Assembly: GCF_000014965.1 (NCBI RefSeq) | Contig: NC_008554.1 | Span: 4,266,001-4,330,000, forward strand | Source: Syntrophobacter fumaroxidans MPOB | GTDB taxonomy: Bacteria > Desulfobacterota > Syntrophobacteria > Syntrophobacterales > Syntrophobacteraceae | Reading direction: 5' to 3' | Length of the DNA stretch: 64,000 nt | Shown here: one piece after another, positions 36,730 to 45,529 of the stretch | Layout: each line of letters opens with the position of its first letter | Position numbering within the stretch: position 1 is the stretch's first letter | The notes under the pieces: model-generated | Databases searched by the model: none | What the model was told of the DNA's origin: nothing | Seen by the model: only the letters and a program-made list of their open reading frames with translations | Program-made: the position numbers and the translations under genes

Positions 36730-38121
36730 TCACAGGTGCTTTGAGAGGTACACGCGGAAGATCGTGCCGCAGACCGGGCCGCGCTCCACCCGGACCTTGC
36801 CGCGATGCTTCTCCGCGATCTCCTTGACAATGGCAAGGCCCAGCCCGGTTCCTTCCACGTCCCGCGCTGTCTTGTCGCGCTGGAAGGCGTTGAACATCTC
36901 CTCGCTTCCTTCGATCTTCATTCCCACCCCATCGTCGCAGACGGAGAAGACGTGGAAGTCCTCGGTCTGGGCGTATTCGATCCGGATGGCGGTGAGCCGG
37001 TTGCCGCCGTACTTGAGAGCATTGTCCACCAGGTTCCTGAGTACCCTCAAAAGCGAAAGACGGTCGGCCTTGATCTCCGGAACGGGGTCCGGTTCAACCC
37101 ATGCGATGCGCCGGATGCTGAGCAGGGCGCCGAACTCGTCTCGAACCATCTTGATGGTCTCGGAGGGCTTGAACACCTCGAAGTGCAGGGGTATTTCCTT
37201 CGTCCTGATATAGACGTTGATTTCATCGACCAGCGCCACGGCCTGCTCGGTGGCTTTCAAAATCTGCTCGCAGTAAAGCTTTCCCTTCTCGTCCAGGTAG
37301 TCCCGGTAACGTCGGAAGAGAAGACGGGTCAGGCCGTGTATGCCGACGATGGGACTCTTCAGATCGTGGGACACCGAATAGGCGAAAAGCTTGATCTTCT
37401 CCGCGTTGATGCGGTGGGCTTCCTCCAGTTTCTTGCGTTCGGTGACGTCGCGAATGGATTCGATGGCCCCGATCATCCGGCCTGTATCGTCGCAGAGGGG
37501 AGATGCCTTGATCCAGAGATACGCGCCCTTGCCCCGAAAAGTCATGGGAACATATGCCTCCGCATAAATCGTGTTCCCCTTCTCGACCACAAAATCATAA
37601 TGATGCCTGAACTGAAGCGCCTTGTCGAACACCCGGTCCACCAGTATGGGCCGTCGCTCCCCATAGAACGGGACGGCGTAGGCGTAGTCGCCCTGACCGA
37701 TGATATCTTCCTTCTTCACGCCCGTCATTTCCTCAATGGCGTGATTCCAGGCGATGACCTTCCCGTCTTCATCGATCACGAAGGTGGCATCAGGAAGAAA
37801 ATCAATGATCCCGAGGAGCTGCTGACAGACGACTTGAAGTGCCTCCTCGGTCTGGCCGCGCCTGGCAATTGTTTTTCCAAGGAGGCTTCCCGGGGGAGGG
37901 AATGGAACGGGCGGAATTCGGGGCTGCTTCCTCGGCGCGGAATCGCCGCATGAACGGTCGGGCTGCCGCCTCTCCGGGATCGGGCCGCTCCGCTCCGCTG
38001 ATCCCGGACTCTGTCCGGCTGGGGTTCTGAAACTCCCGTGCCCTTCCAGTTCGGCGATCCTTCGACGCAACTCCTCCAGTTCGTTGATGAGTTGCTCTTT
38101 GGTCTTATCTGTGTCATTCAT
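36730..38121 (-). CDS. PAS-domain sensor histidine kinase
   Basis: 463 residues from ATG 38121. An N-terminal coiled coil (TKEQLINELEELRRRIAELE) and a low-complexity Pro/Arg linker precede a PAS-PAC domain (about residues 100-230, LPDATFVIDEDGKVIAWNHA ... SIRDVTERKKLEEA), HisKA with phospho-acceptor His in FAYSVSHDLKSPIVGI, and HATPase (LVDNALKYGG, DDGVGM, GTGLGLAIVKEI). No membrane helix, so a cytosolic sensor. No response regulator is adjacent. Confidence 0.88.
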   Translation of the reverse strand: MNDTDKTKEQLINELEELRRRIAELEGHGSFRTPAGQSPGSAERSGPIPERRQPDRSCGDSAPRKQPRIPPVPFPPPGSLLGKTIARRGQTEEALQVVCQQLLGIIDFLPDATFVIDEDGKVIAWNHAIEEMTGVKKEDIIGQGDYAYAVPFYGERRPILVDRVFDKALQFRHHYDFVVEKGNTIYAEAYVPMTFRGKGAYLWIKASPLCDDTGRMIGAIESIRDVTERKKLEEAHRINAEKIKLFAYSVSHDLKSPIVGIHGLTRLLFRRYRDYLDEKGKLYCEQILKATEQAVALVDEINVYIRTKEIPLHFEVFKPSETIKMVRDEFGALLSIRRIAWVEPDPVPEIKADRLSLLRVLRNLVDNALKYGGNRLTAIRIEYAQTEDFHVFSVCDDGVGMKIEGSEEMFNAFQRDKTARDVEGTGLGLAIVKEIAEKHRGKVRVERGPVCGTIFRVYLSKHL

Positions 38122-38602
38122 AAGGAGACGCTCCCGGACGGCCGAACACAACCGAACGTGTCGAAAAACGGCGAATGGATTCCACAGTCAGACATTCTAG
38201 CAAAAATCTCGCGATGCTTGAAGGTCACAACTCCCGGAATCCGCAGTTCGAGTCGCACTCAACCTCGTTTTTCCGAAAAGAAGCCGGAGGCGACGCAGTG
38301 CCGCTTTCATGCCGAGGCGCGTTCAAGATGACACGACACCTGCCCATCGGGAGGTGACGCGGGCTGGGATAAACCCGCCCCTTGTACGGATCGATGGGTC
38401 CATCAGACATATAAAGGGAGGGCTTTATGCGCGACCGCCCAATGCACTCATCCCGAACGAAAAAATGTGTCAGGCAAAGGGGTGGAGGAAAACCGAAAAG
38501 CGTCGGTTGGGGAGCAGTGGGGCCACCGGCCCCGCACCGGCCTCTCATGCTGTCGGTCCACCTGCATGCGACGGTTTGCCGCACTGAAATCTGAAGCCGA
38601 CG
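38122..38602. other. Intergenic region with a MITE-related repeat
   Basis: About 0.48 kb between divergent genes. It holds repeat copy F (38319-38458); no gene otherwise. Confidence 0.5.
38319..38458. repeat. MITE-related core repeat (copy F)
   Basis: About 140 bp from GCGTTCAAGATG to CATCCCGAAC, imperfect inverted ends. Internal blocks GGGATAAACCCGCCCC and CAGACATATAAAGGGAGGGC match copy G (47176-47301). The terminal GCGTTCAAGATG also matches the inner ends of copies B and E. Confidence 0.7.
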
Positions 38603-38833
38603 GTGTTGACTCGGTTGACCGGTAACGGAAAGGAGATTCCCCTGAACGATCCGAATCCGGAGGGAAATGCGCCGGCCGCCTCTTCGGGTCCCACCAGGAT
38701 AGTCATCTGGTGCGAATGCGGCGAAACCCCTGAAAATGCCCTCGAACGGTATTTCCTGTCGTTTCCGGAACACAGGGGGCCGGATTATGAAATCATCGTG
38801 GCCGACTGGTGCGGGCATGAGCAGCCCGTTTGA
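38603..38833 (+). CDS. Small hypothetical protein
   Basis: Up to 76 residues. The start is unclear: GTG 38603 or TTG 38606 open the frame, while AAAGGAG at 38630 would instead serve a CTG at 38642. The better-looking part is TRIVIWCECGETPENALERY ... HRGPDYEIIVADWCGHE, which vaguely recalls the first strand-helix-strand of a GT-A glycosyltransferase fold (weak). No family assigned. Confidence 0.4.
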   Translation: MLTRLTGNGKEIPLNDPNPEGNAPAASSGPTRIVIWCECGETPENALERYFLSFPEHRGPDYEIIVADWCGHEQPV

Positions 38834-38921
38834 TAGGAAGTAAGCGACAATGCCGGCCGCGTGAACCGCGTGGGGAGATGAACCCTCCCCGCGTCGATTC
38901 CTACCGCCTCCGCCTGCGCTC

Positions 38922-39167
38922 CTATGGGCCGCCCAGGTAAGCGCGGATCAGATGGACGAGGACGGCAATACCGAAAAGACCGGCGATGCACACCACACAG
39001 ACAACGAAAAAAGGCCGGAAATAGTTTTGACGGTACCCTTCGAGATTTTCGGTGGGCAGGATGGATTTGAACCGGCCCGGGCGAGCCTCCGCCAACGATG
39101 CTCCGCAACCCCTGCAGAACCGGTCTTCCGCGTCGATCTCTGCTTGACAGCGAGGGCACTGTGCCAC
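38922..39167 (-). CDS. Small zinc-ribbon membrane protein
   Basis: 81 residues from a GTG at 39167, which follows GGGGAGACAAGGACC and places a zinc ribbon (CPRCQAEIDAEDRFCRGCG) at the very N-terminus. A basic linker and one hydrophobic helix (PFFVVCVVCIAGLFGIAVLVHLI) follow. A TTG at 39233 would add 22 residues. A regulator or assembly factor at the membrane is possible; function unknown. Lies downstream of the hybrid kinase on the same strand. Confidence 0.6.
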   Translation of the reverse strand: MAQCPRCQAEIDAEDRFCRGCGASLAEARPGRFKSILPTENLEGYRQNYFRPFFVVCVVCIAGLFGIAVLVHLIRAYLGGP

Positions 39168-39364
39168 GGTCCTTGTCTCCCCGGCCCTGATGGGCACTGT
39201 TTCTTCAACCACACCGGCATAGATGTAGCACAAATCTTGTCCTCGGGCCAGAGTATGATTGGAGAAAAGCGGTGCGGCCGGCGCGAGACCGCGCCACCCG
39301 GATGCGAGTCGGGAACGGCGGGCTTTCGATGCCGCCCGTTCGAAAGCGCACGGGGCACAATCGG

Positions 39365-41638
39365 TCAGGATGCCAGAAACCGGAGCATCTTGCTTTCTTT
39401 TCCCCTCATCACCTTTTTGAGCAGGTCCGAGAGCTCTTCGATCTTGTAGGGCTTGGAAATGACGTCCACAAAGCCGTAGTCGGAGAAATCCGCCATTACC
39501 GGATCGTTGGAGTATCCGCTGGAGACAACTGCGCGGGCCTTCGGGTCCAGGTCCTTGAGCTGCGTGATCGTCTCCCTGGCGCCCATGCCTCCCGGGACGG
39601 TGAGGTCCATGATGACCAGATCGTAGTGACGACCCATGGCCCTCGATTCTTTGTACATCCGGATCAATTCGGCTCCGTTGCGCACCGAATCCGCCTCGTA
39701 GCCCAGGTGCTCCAGCATCTCCGCAAGGATTCGCCTCACCTCCTCACCATCCTCCATGATGAGGATTCTTCCCTTGCCGGACAAAGGTCTCCTGGCTGTT
39801 TCAATCCCTTCCACAACCTGTTTCCTCGATGCCGGCAGATAAAAGTGGAAGGTCGAACCGATACCCGGTCTCGACTCCACGTCAACGCAACCGCCGTGCT
39901 TGCTGACGATGGAGTAGACGGTGGCGAGACCCAGCCCCGTTCCTTTTTCCTTGGTGGAAAAATACGGGTCGAATATCTTGGCCAGGTGTTCCCCGGGGAT
40001 GCCGTCCCCATGATCGCGAACGGATATCTTGACGTACTTGCCCGGCCGGAGCGGAAGCCTCGCGTTTTCCGCCGTCCGGAAAGCCGCGTTTTCCGCGGAC
40101 ACCTCGATGGTCCCGCCCTCGGGCATGGCCTGGTCGGCATTGATGACCAGGTTGGTGATGACCCGACTGATCTGGCCTTCATCGACATCCACCAGCCACA
40201 AGCCGTCAGGTATGGAGAATTCGCACCGGACGTTGGAGCCGCTCAGCCCGAACGACGCCGATTCCCGGATGAGCTCCGCGAGAGACAGGGTCCTCTTGAC
40301 GGGTGCGCCGGCTTTGGCGAAGCTGAGCAGCTGCTGGGTGAGATCCCTGGCCTTGGCGCTCGCTCGTTCCGCCTCTTCCAGGCGTTTGCGGACCTTGTCC
40401 CGGGCATATATTTTGGCAAGGGAGATGTTGCCGAGGATCGCCGTCAATATATTATTGAAATCATGAGCGATTCCACCTGCAAGAATCCCCAGGGATTCGA
40501 GTTTTTCGATCTTGAGGTGTTCTTCTTCCACTTTCTTCTTCTCGGAAATGTCCACCAGGGAAGCCACACTGCGCCTGGTGCCGGCAATCATGCCCACTGT
40601 CGCCAGGATGTCCCTGACACGCCCGAACCTGTCCTTGAAGCGGAATTCGAAGCGTTCGGGAGCCGTCCCGGAATCGAGACGCCGCATGCGGTGGTATTCG
40701 CTCACCCGTTGCAGGTCCTCTTCCGCAACGAACTGGTCGAACTTCATCCGCCCTTCCACCTCGGTTCGCGAATAACCCGAAAACTTCTCGCACTGACTGT
40801 TCATCATCGATACCGTTGCGTCTTCTTCAACAATAAAGGTGGCCGTGCCGGTGTGTTCGAAAATGGTCCGATAGATGCTCTCGGATTGCCGAAGCGCCTC
40901 TTCCGCCTTCTGGCGCTGGGCGATTTCGTGTTCCAGAAGCGCATTGAGGCGTCCGAGCCGTGCGTTGGATTCGGTGAGGTCCGCGATGAGATCCAGGTTC
41001 TTCAGACCTTGCCGGAAGGAAGACACGATGGCCTGGTTCACGCGAAGGGCGCACACGACCATCGAACCGGCAAAGATGATAAGCAGCGTTCCCATGGCCA
41101 GATGCAGGTCATCGTTGATGAGAAAGAATCTGACGACGACCGGGAGGAAGGCGGGGGCGCTGAATGCCAGAAAAGCCGAAAACGTGGCGGAAAAGGTTCC
41201 CGCCGCTCCGGCCGTCATGCCTCCCAGGACGAACGCCACGAACACCTGGTGCGCCAATGAGTCGTGCGGAAACAAGAACAGGGCCGCCGAGCCCCAGACC
41301 AGACCGTTTGATGCAAAGACGGCAATAAAGAGGACGAACCACGGGGAAGCGGATTCGGCGGCCGCGGGACGGCGGCGGTAGGCGATCATCAGCAGGTACT
41401 GCAACAACGCCAGGGAAAGCATCGCCGCCAACCAGATCAACAGGCGCCCGTGGGGAAGCTCGCTCCAAAGCACCAGCACGAGAATGCCGCCGCTGGACAC
41501 CGCGGCGCTGAGACCGACGGGCACCAGGGCGTAGAGCTGTCTCACCAGCAGACCGCGCAACTGCTCCTTTTCGGAGCGCGTTGTCACGGGCTTGGTCTCG
41601 TGCGCGGCGGCTCGCACGGTACCGTCCCGGCTAGGCAT
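39365..41638 (-). CDS. Membrane hybrid sensor histidine kinase with receiver domain
   Basis: 757 residues from ATG 41638 (GAGAGGA ten bases upstream). Six or seven N-terminal hydrophobic segments (about residues 30-200) form a MASE-like sensor; then a coiled coil, a PAS domain (about 250-370), HisKA (LAGGIAHDFNNILTAILGNI), HATPase (LVINADQAMPEGG, DHGDGIP, KGTGLGLATVYSIV) and a C-terminal receiver with Asp in DLVIMDLTVPGGMG. The receiver is fused, so phosphorelay within the protein is likely. No output gene is adjacent. Confidence 0.9.
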   Translation of the reverse strand: MPSRDGTVRAAAHETKPVTTRSEKEQLRGLLVRQLYALVPVGLSAAVSSGGILVLVLWSELPHGRLLIWLAAMLSLALLQYLLMIAYRRRPAAAESASPWFVLFIAVFASNGLVWGSAALFLFPHDSLAHQVFVAFVLGGMTAGAAGTFSATFSAFLAFSAPAFLPVVVRFFLINDDLHLAMGTLLIIFAGSMVVCALRVNQAIVSSFRQGLKNLDLIADLTESNARLGRLNALLEHEIAQRQKAEEALRQSESIYRTIFEHTGTATFIVEEDATVSMMNSQCEKFSGYSRTEVEGRMKFDQFVAEEDLQRVSEYHRMRRLDSGTAPERFEFRFKDRFGRVRDILATVGMIAGTRRSVASLVDISEKKKVEEEHLKIEKLESLGILAGGIAHDFNNILTAILGNISLAKIYARDKVRKRLEEAERASAKARDLTQQLLSFAKAGAPVKRTLSLAELIRESASFGLSGSNVRCEFSIPDGLWLVDVDEGQISRVITNLVINADQAMPEGGTIEVSAENAAFRTAENARLPLRPGKYVKISVRDHGDGIPGEHLAKIFDPYFSTKEKGTGLGLATVYSIVSKHGGCVDVESRPGIGSTFHFYLPASRKQVVEGIETARRPLSGKGRILIMEDGEEVRRILAEMLEHLGYEADSVRNGAELIRMYKESRAMGRHYDLVIMDLTVPGGMGARETITQLKDLDPKARAVVSSGYSNDPVMADFSDYGFVDVISKPYKIEELSDLLKKVMRGKESKMLRFLAS

Positions 41639-41989
41639 GCTCAAAGGTTCCTCTCGCAAGGCAGGTCCCGCTCATTCCGCAATAGGCATCCCCCGTTTCG
41701 CCACTGACTCGCGTCATCACCGTTCAATTGTTCTTTTTGAGGATTGATGACAAAATAGCACGGAGATCACAACTGTTCAAAGGAAAAGCCTTTAAGGACG
41801 CAAGAGACAGATCCAATAGGGCGAAAGATAAATCAATCCGAACGGTTGTCCAGGCAAGGCCACTGAGTTGAAATCGTCTCGGCCGGTGCTCCTCATCTCC
41901 CGCCGAACCCCGCCCGCCCGCAAAGCGGTGGGCATTGCCGCGGGGATGGAGCGCTTATTCACCTTGGACGGAGCCGGGGAGGCAATCGC
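41639..41989. other. Intergenic region between divergent kinase and sirtuin genes
   Basis: About 0.35 kb; no gene. An AT-richer stretch (41720-41770) probably contains divergent promoters. Confidence 0.5.
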
Positions 41990-42832
41990 ATGAGCGTTGG
42001 TGAGGACATCGAGCGGGCGGCGGCGGTATTGAACGATGCGGGAGCGCTTTTGATTGCAGCGGGAGCGGGGATGGGCGTCGATTCCGGATTGCCCGACTTT
42101 CGCGGCGACCGGGGGTTCTGGAAGGCCTACCCGGCCATTGCCAGGCTGGGGAAATCGTTTGTGGAGATGGCGAACCCCCGCTGGTTTCACACCGATCCCG
42201 GATTGGCCTGGGCCTTTTATGGGCACCGCCTCAATCTGTACCGCGCAACACGCCCCCACGAAGGCTTCCGGTCTCTGCTCGAGATTTGCCGGACCGTGCC
42301 CGGGAAGTATTTCGTCTTCACATCCAATGTCGACGGTCATTTCCAGGCGGCGGGATTCGAAGAGGACCGGATCGAGGAATGTCATGGTTCGATTCACCAT
42401 TTCCAGTGTTCCAAACCTTGCGGAGACCATATCTGGGACGCCCACGGCACGGAGATTCACGTCGATGAGGACGCTTTCCTGGCCATGGACCCGTTGCCGC
42501 GCTGCCCGCGCTGTGGCGGGTACGCACGGCCGAATATCCTGATGTTCGGAGACTGGTCGTGGAATCCGGATCGCACGCACAGCCAGGGAGATCGGATGAG
42601 GCGCTGGCTGCAGGAAGTGTCGGATGCCCGCCGCAAACTGGCGATTGTCGAGCTGGGGGCGGGAACGGCAGTGGCGACGGTCCGCTATCAGTCCGAACAC
42701 CTGGCGGCACGTTTCAAGGGGACTCTGATCCGCATCAATCCCCGCGATCACCAGGTTCCGGCACCATCCCACGTTTCCATTCCTCTGGGTGCTGCCGAGG
42801 GCGTGCGCCGTATTGTCCAGGCGCTCCACTGA
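41990..42832 (+). CDS. Sir2-family NAD-dependent protein deacylase
   Basis: 280 residues from ATG 41990 (GGGGAGG upstream). Motifs: NAD-binding GAGMGVDSGLPDFRG (25-39), TSNVDGHF (111-118, replacing the usual TQNID), catalytic His132 in ECHGSIHH, zinc ligands C140/C144 and CPRCGG, and RPNILMFGD. The C-terminal ELGAGTAVATVR replaces the usual GTSLxVxP, so it belongs to a divergent sirtuin branch. NAD+-dependent removal of acyl groups from lysines is expected. No acetyltransferase or acyl-CoA synthetase is adjacent. Confidence 0.85.
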   Translation: MSVGEDIERAAAVLNDAGALLIAAGAGMGVDSGLPDFRGDRGFWKAYPAIARLGKSFVEMANPRWFHTDPGLAWAFYGHRLNLYRATRPHEGFRSLLEICRTVPGKYFVFTSNVDGHFQAAGFEEDRIEECHGSIHHFQCSKPCGDHIWDAHGTEIHVDEDAFLAMDPLPRCPRCGGYARPNILMFGDWSWNPDRTHSQGDRMRRWLQEVSDARRKLAIVELGAGTAVATVRYQSEHLAARFKGTLIRINPRDHQVPAPSHVSIPLGAAEGVRRIVQALH

Positions 42833-43183
42833 GTGAGCCCCGTGTCACCACACTCACGGAACGGGGTCCCGGTCGGCGAGGCGCCGCGACTCCGACGGGA
42901 GCGGTCGGGAAACCCGGGAATGGCCCGCGCGGAGGGTGGCCGGGAATCTGCCCCGCCCGATGCTTCGGCTTGTCGGTGGTCCGCGGCGTGCTTTCCACAA
43001 CCGCATGGCGACCGAATACCCGGTGGGGGGATTGCCGTCCGCATTCTCCGTGGATGAAAACGGTTCCACATGACCATCGGGCAAAACACCCAATCAATGC
43101 TCTTGCCTCGTGGGCGAGGGGGGGAGCTTGTGCGATTGAGATTGGAGTATTATCATTAATGAGTGATTTATAGGAGAAAGCCC

Positions 43184-43294
43184 ATGAAAGGGCGGATATT
43201 GAAAATGCCGACTCCGGCCCCTGCGAGGTTTGTGAATTCCTCAAAGGGGTCTTTTTGTTTTTACGGTTCGGGTGGATCTGCCAGGTTTTCCTGA
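43184..43294 (+). CDS. Possible 36-residue leader peptide
   Basis: ATG 43184 follows ATAGGAGAAAGCCC, the best ribosome-binding site nearby. The frame (MKGRILKMPTPAPARFVNSS ...) ends with TGA 43292-43294, 27 bp before the PstS-like start. A terminator-like hairpin lies within it, as in attenuators. No run of a single amino acid suggests a specific sensing mechanism. Confidence 0.4.
   Translation: MKGRILKMPTPAPARFVNSSKGSFCFYGSGGSARFS
43217..43260 (+). terminator. Terminator-like hairpin / possible attenuator
   Basis: CCCC...GAGG pairs with CCTC...GGGG around a TTTGTGAATT loop, followed by TCTTTTTGTTTTT. It could end the sirtuin transcript or attenuate the PstS-like gene about 60 bp downstream. 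Confidence 0.55.
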
Positions 43295-43321
43295 AGAGAC
43301 CGACCAGACAAGGAGGCGGCT

Positions 43322-44152
43322 ATGAACGCGATGTTCATGGTTTTTTTGGTGGCACTCCAGGTACTCGCAGCTACCATGGCGCCTGCCGCAGACAAAACCG
43401 TCATACGGGTGACGGGTCCGGACAGCATGTTCGGCAGACTTCACACCCTTTCAATGTTGTTCGAGAGAGAAAATCCGGGGACGGACGTGAGAGTCGTCAG
43501 GGGGGCGACCGTGGATGCCGTCTTTTCCGCGTTGGTGAGAGGAGAAACCGGCGTCGCCTTGGCCTCCAGAAAAATAAACGCCGCTGAAAAGGACGCCGCG
43601 AAAGCCAAGGGCGTTGAGCTGACGGAAAACCTCATCGGGTACGGCGGCATCGTGATTGTCACTCACGTTTCAAACCCATTGAACGATCTCACCGTGGACC
43701 AGGTCAAGAAGCTTCTGTCCGGCGAATACACGAACTGGAGTGAATGCGGCGCGCCCCCGGCACTCGTGAAGGTCTTCCGTGTTGGGGAGAAGCATCCCGG
43801 CACACTGGTCTTCATGCAGGAGGACTTCCTCGGCAAACCTCTGGCGTCAGGGGCTGAAGTGATGCCCGATTTCGCCGGGGTCATGACGAGAGTCTCCGGA
43901 ACTCCGGGAGCCATCGGTTTTGTGCGGATTCGGGATGCTCTTGAATGTCCGGGGCAGGCCGTAACGAAGATCATGAAAATAAGGGCGGGCGTCGATGGAC
44001 CGGCGGTACTGCCGTGTCGAGGCACCGTGAGCGATGGCAGTTATCCGATCAGACGTCCTTATTACCTCTACTCCAACAGCCGCGTATCAACTGAAATTAG
44101 TAAGTATATCGAATATATAAAGGCGAAAGGATGGGGGCAGCAGACCCTGTGA
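43322..44152 (+). CDS. PstS-like phosphate/anion-binding periplasmic protein
   Basis: 276 residues; ATG 43322 has AAGGAGG upstream. Signal peptide (MFMVFLVALQVLAATMAPAA/DK), then a PBP-like fold: VTGPDSMFGRLHTLSMLFER, VALASRKINAAEKDAAKAKG, LTENLIGYGGIVIVTHVSNP, LTVDQVKKLLSGEYTNWSE, SGTPGAIGFVRI and PIRRPYYLYSN, typical of PstS and related proteins. No pstCAB genes adjoin, so it is an orphan binding protein. Confidence 0.82.
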   Translation: MNAMFMVFLVALQVLAATMAPAADKTVIRVTGPDSMFGRLHTLSMLFERENPGTDVRVVRGATVDAVFSALVRGETGVALASRKINAAEKDAAKAKGVELTENLIGYGGIVIVTHVSNPLNDLTVDQVKKLLSGEYTNWSECGAPPALVKVFRVGEKHPGTLVFMQEDFLGKPLASGAEVMPDFAGVMTRVSGTPGAIGFVRIRDALECPGQAVTKIMKIRAGVDGPAVLPCRGTVSDGSYPIRRPYYLYSNSRVSTEISKYIEYIKAKGWGQQTL

Positions 44153-44585
44153 GAAACCGGAGCCCACGGATCGGTCAAACCGCCTCGCCCATGACCTTTC
44201 CCGACGGCGGCGGGGGACCGGTCTCGAATGGTCCGTGAACCGGGCGGCGCAGCCTTGCCGGTGCCCTTCTTACGTGCGGGAATAACGCGATCCTCCCGCC
44301 TCGAGCCTTACCGTGGGAATCCCCGATGGATCAAGCCTCTTCGGCAACGGAGAGGCTTTCGTTTCCGGGCGTGGGCCGTGGGAGCCGCGGGATGCAAATC
44401 GCCGACGGCGGTGAGCGGGAACGCGCCCGGCCGGGAGGAACTGTCTCGAGGATCGGCAAGAAAAACATCGGACGGATCGAACCCGGAGCCGTGAACCCGG
44501 TTGCCCGGGGGCCCGGGAATCGGATGAGATGCGGCCCCGCGTTCCCGGAACGCTCGTGTCGATGAAAGCTTAAATCCAGGAATTT

Positions 44586-44753
44586 ATGATCGACAGGAAT
44601 GATTCGAGTATGGTAGAAAAACTGATTGAATCAGGGGTCACGTCCATATCATCGTTCAGGAGCGGACTTTCAGGGGGCAAGGGCTATTCCCGGAAAGGGG
44701 ATTTTACCTTCCTTCAGGAAATCACGCAGGGTGAGTGCGCGAAAATAACATAG
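44586..44753 (+). CDS. Doubtful 55-residue ORF
   Basis: ATG 44586 with AGGA five bases upstream; frame begins MIDRNDSSMVEKLIESG and ends TAG at 44751-44753 inside the AT-rich promoter region of the riboswitch. Composition is protein-like (Ser/Glu/Lys) but no family is recognised and there is no conserved neighbour. Confidence 0.3.
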   Translation: MIDRNDSSMVEKLIESGVTSISSFRSGLSGGKGYSRKGDFTFLQEITQGECAKIT

Positions 44754-44761
44754 ATATTTTA

Positions 44762-44767
44762 TATAAT
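44762..44767 (+). promoter_or_regulatory. TATAAT -10 box upstream of the riboswitch
   Basis: Perfect TATAAT at 44762 in a strongly AT-rich stretch. No good -35 match at 17 bp. It would start a transcript about 90 nt before the aptamer. Confidence 0.4.
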
Positions 44768-44861
44768 TATAGCGAACTGCAAATTTTTCCCACAGCGCGC
44801 GTAGACTTTTTTCATCCCTTCATCGCCGTATTGTGTAATGATGCGCTTGAGTTGGACTATG

Positions 44862-44952
44862 TACAACCCGAAAAAGGCAAACCATTCGAAAGGGTGGGAC
44901 GCAAAGCCACTGGCCTACGTCTTCCGAGGGAGGATAGGGCGGCAGGGTTGCC
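44862..44952 (+). ncRNA. Cyclic-di-GMP-I (GEMM-I) riboswitch aptamer
   Basis: Contains the class signature GGCAAACC-ATTCGAAAGG-GTGGGACGCAAAGCC, with the GNRA hairpin, then ACTGGCCTACG and a second hairpin (TCTTCC-GAGG-GAGGA) leading to GGCAGGGTTGCC. P1 forms between CAACCC (44864-44869) and GGGTTG (44945-44950). Two Gs precede CAAACC, consistent with G at the ligand-specificity position (c-di-GMP rather than cyclic AMP-GMP; inference from alignment to Vc2). The next gene on the strand is the exported protein at 45530, about 580 nt downstream. Confidence 0.9.
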
Positions 44953-45529
44953 GGAGGTGCCGTATGACCGATCCAAATGTGTCCTGAAACAGGTGAACCA
45001 GCCCCGTTGACATGCCAATTGTGTGTTGGAGCGCGACTCCGCAGTGTTATGAGAGCGTGGGTTGCTCCGCAAGTTCTTCGGAGCGCGACCCAATTCCTGG
45101 GTACGTTTCGGGGGTCGTTGCTGGTCAAGCTGAAACGTTTTTCCATGATTGGCTATTCATTATTCATAGTGAAAACAACAGGATTTGAGTTTATGTGAAG
45201 GCCTGCCCTTCAGCAGTTTGGGCGGCCCGGAAACCGAGCCTTTTGAAGAACAGGTCACAAGGAATTGGTGCGGCGGACAATTGTGTCCGCTGGAAGATGG
45301 TTCCCCAGGGCCTTTCCCACGTGGTGAACGTTAGCGAATGACGGCGCGAGGGAGTTTCAAGTCAAGGCACAGGCCCTTTGGAGGGGTCCATTCAGGCCCC
45401 GATCCCGACCTTTGACGCAGGGGGGAAATAAATCCGGTCAAGCGCATTGAAACTCGGATTTGTAACTAATATGTGATGCCAAGAGTTCTTGAAGGCTCAA
45501 AGATCATTTCCGCTCGAAAGGAGAACAAC

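Larger units (their letters stand above)
42833..43321. other. Leader region upstream of the PstS-like gene
   Basis: About 0.49 kb. It contains an AT-rich patch (43136-43175, TATTAT at 43148), a 36-codon ORF with a strong ribosome-binding site (43184) and a terminator-like hairpin inside it (43217-43260). Confidence 0.5.
44153..45529. other. Regulatory region with riboswitch and possible small ORF
   Basis: About 1.4 kb. It contains a doubtful 55-codon ORF (44586), a TATAAT box (44762-44767), a GEMM-I riboswitch aptamer (44862-44952), a weak terminator-like hairpin (45103-45142) and a long leader before the exported protein at 45530. Confidence 0.55.

Noticed and set aside
44820-45146. 108-codon minus-strand ORF
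   Set aside because: It overlaps the conserved riboswitch aptamer on the other strand and has no protein-like features.
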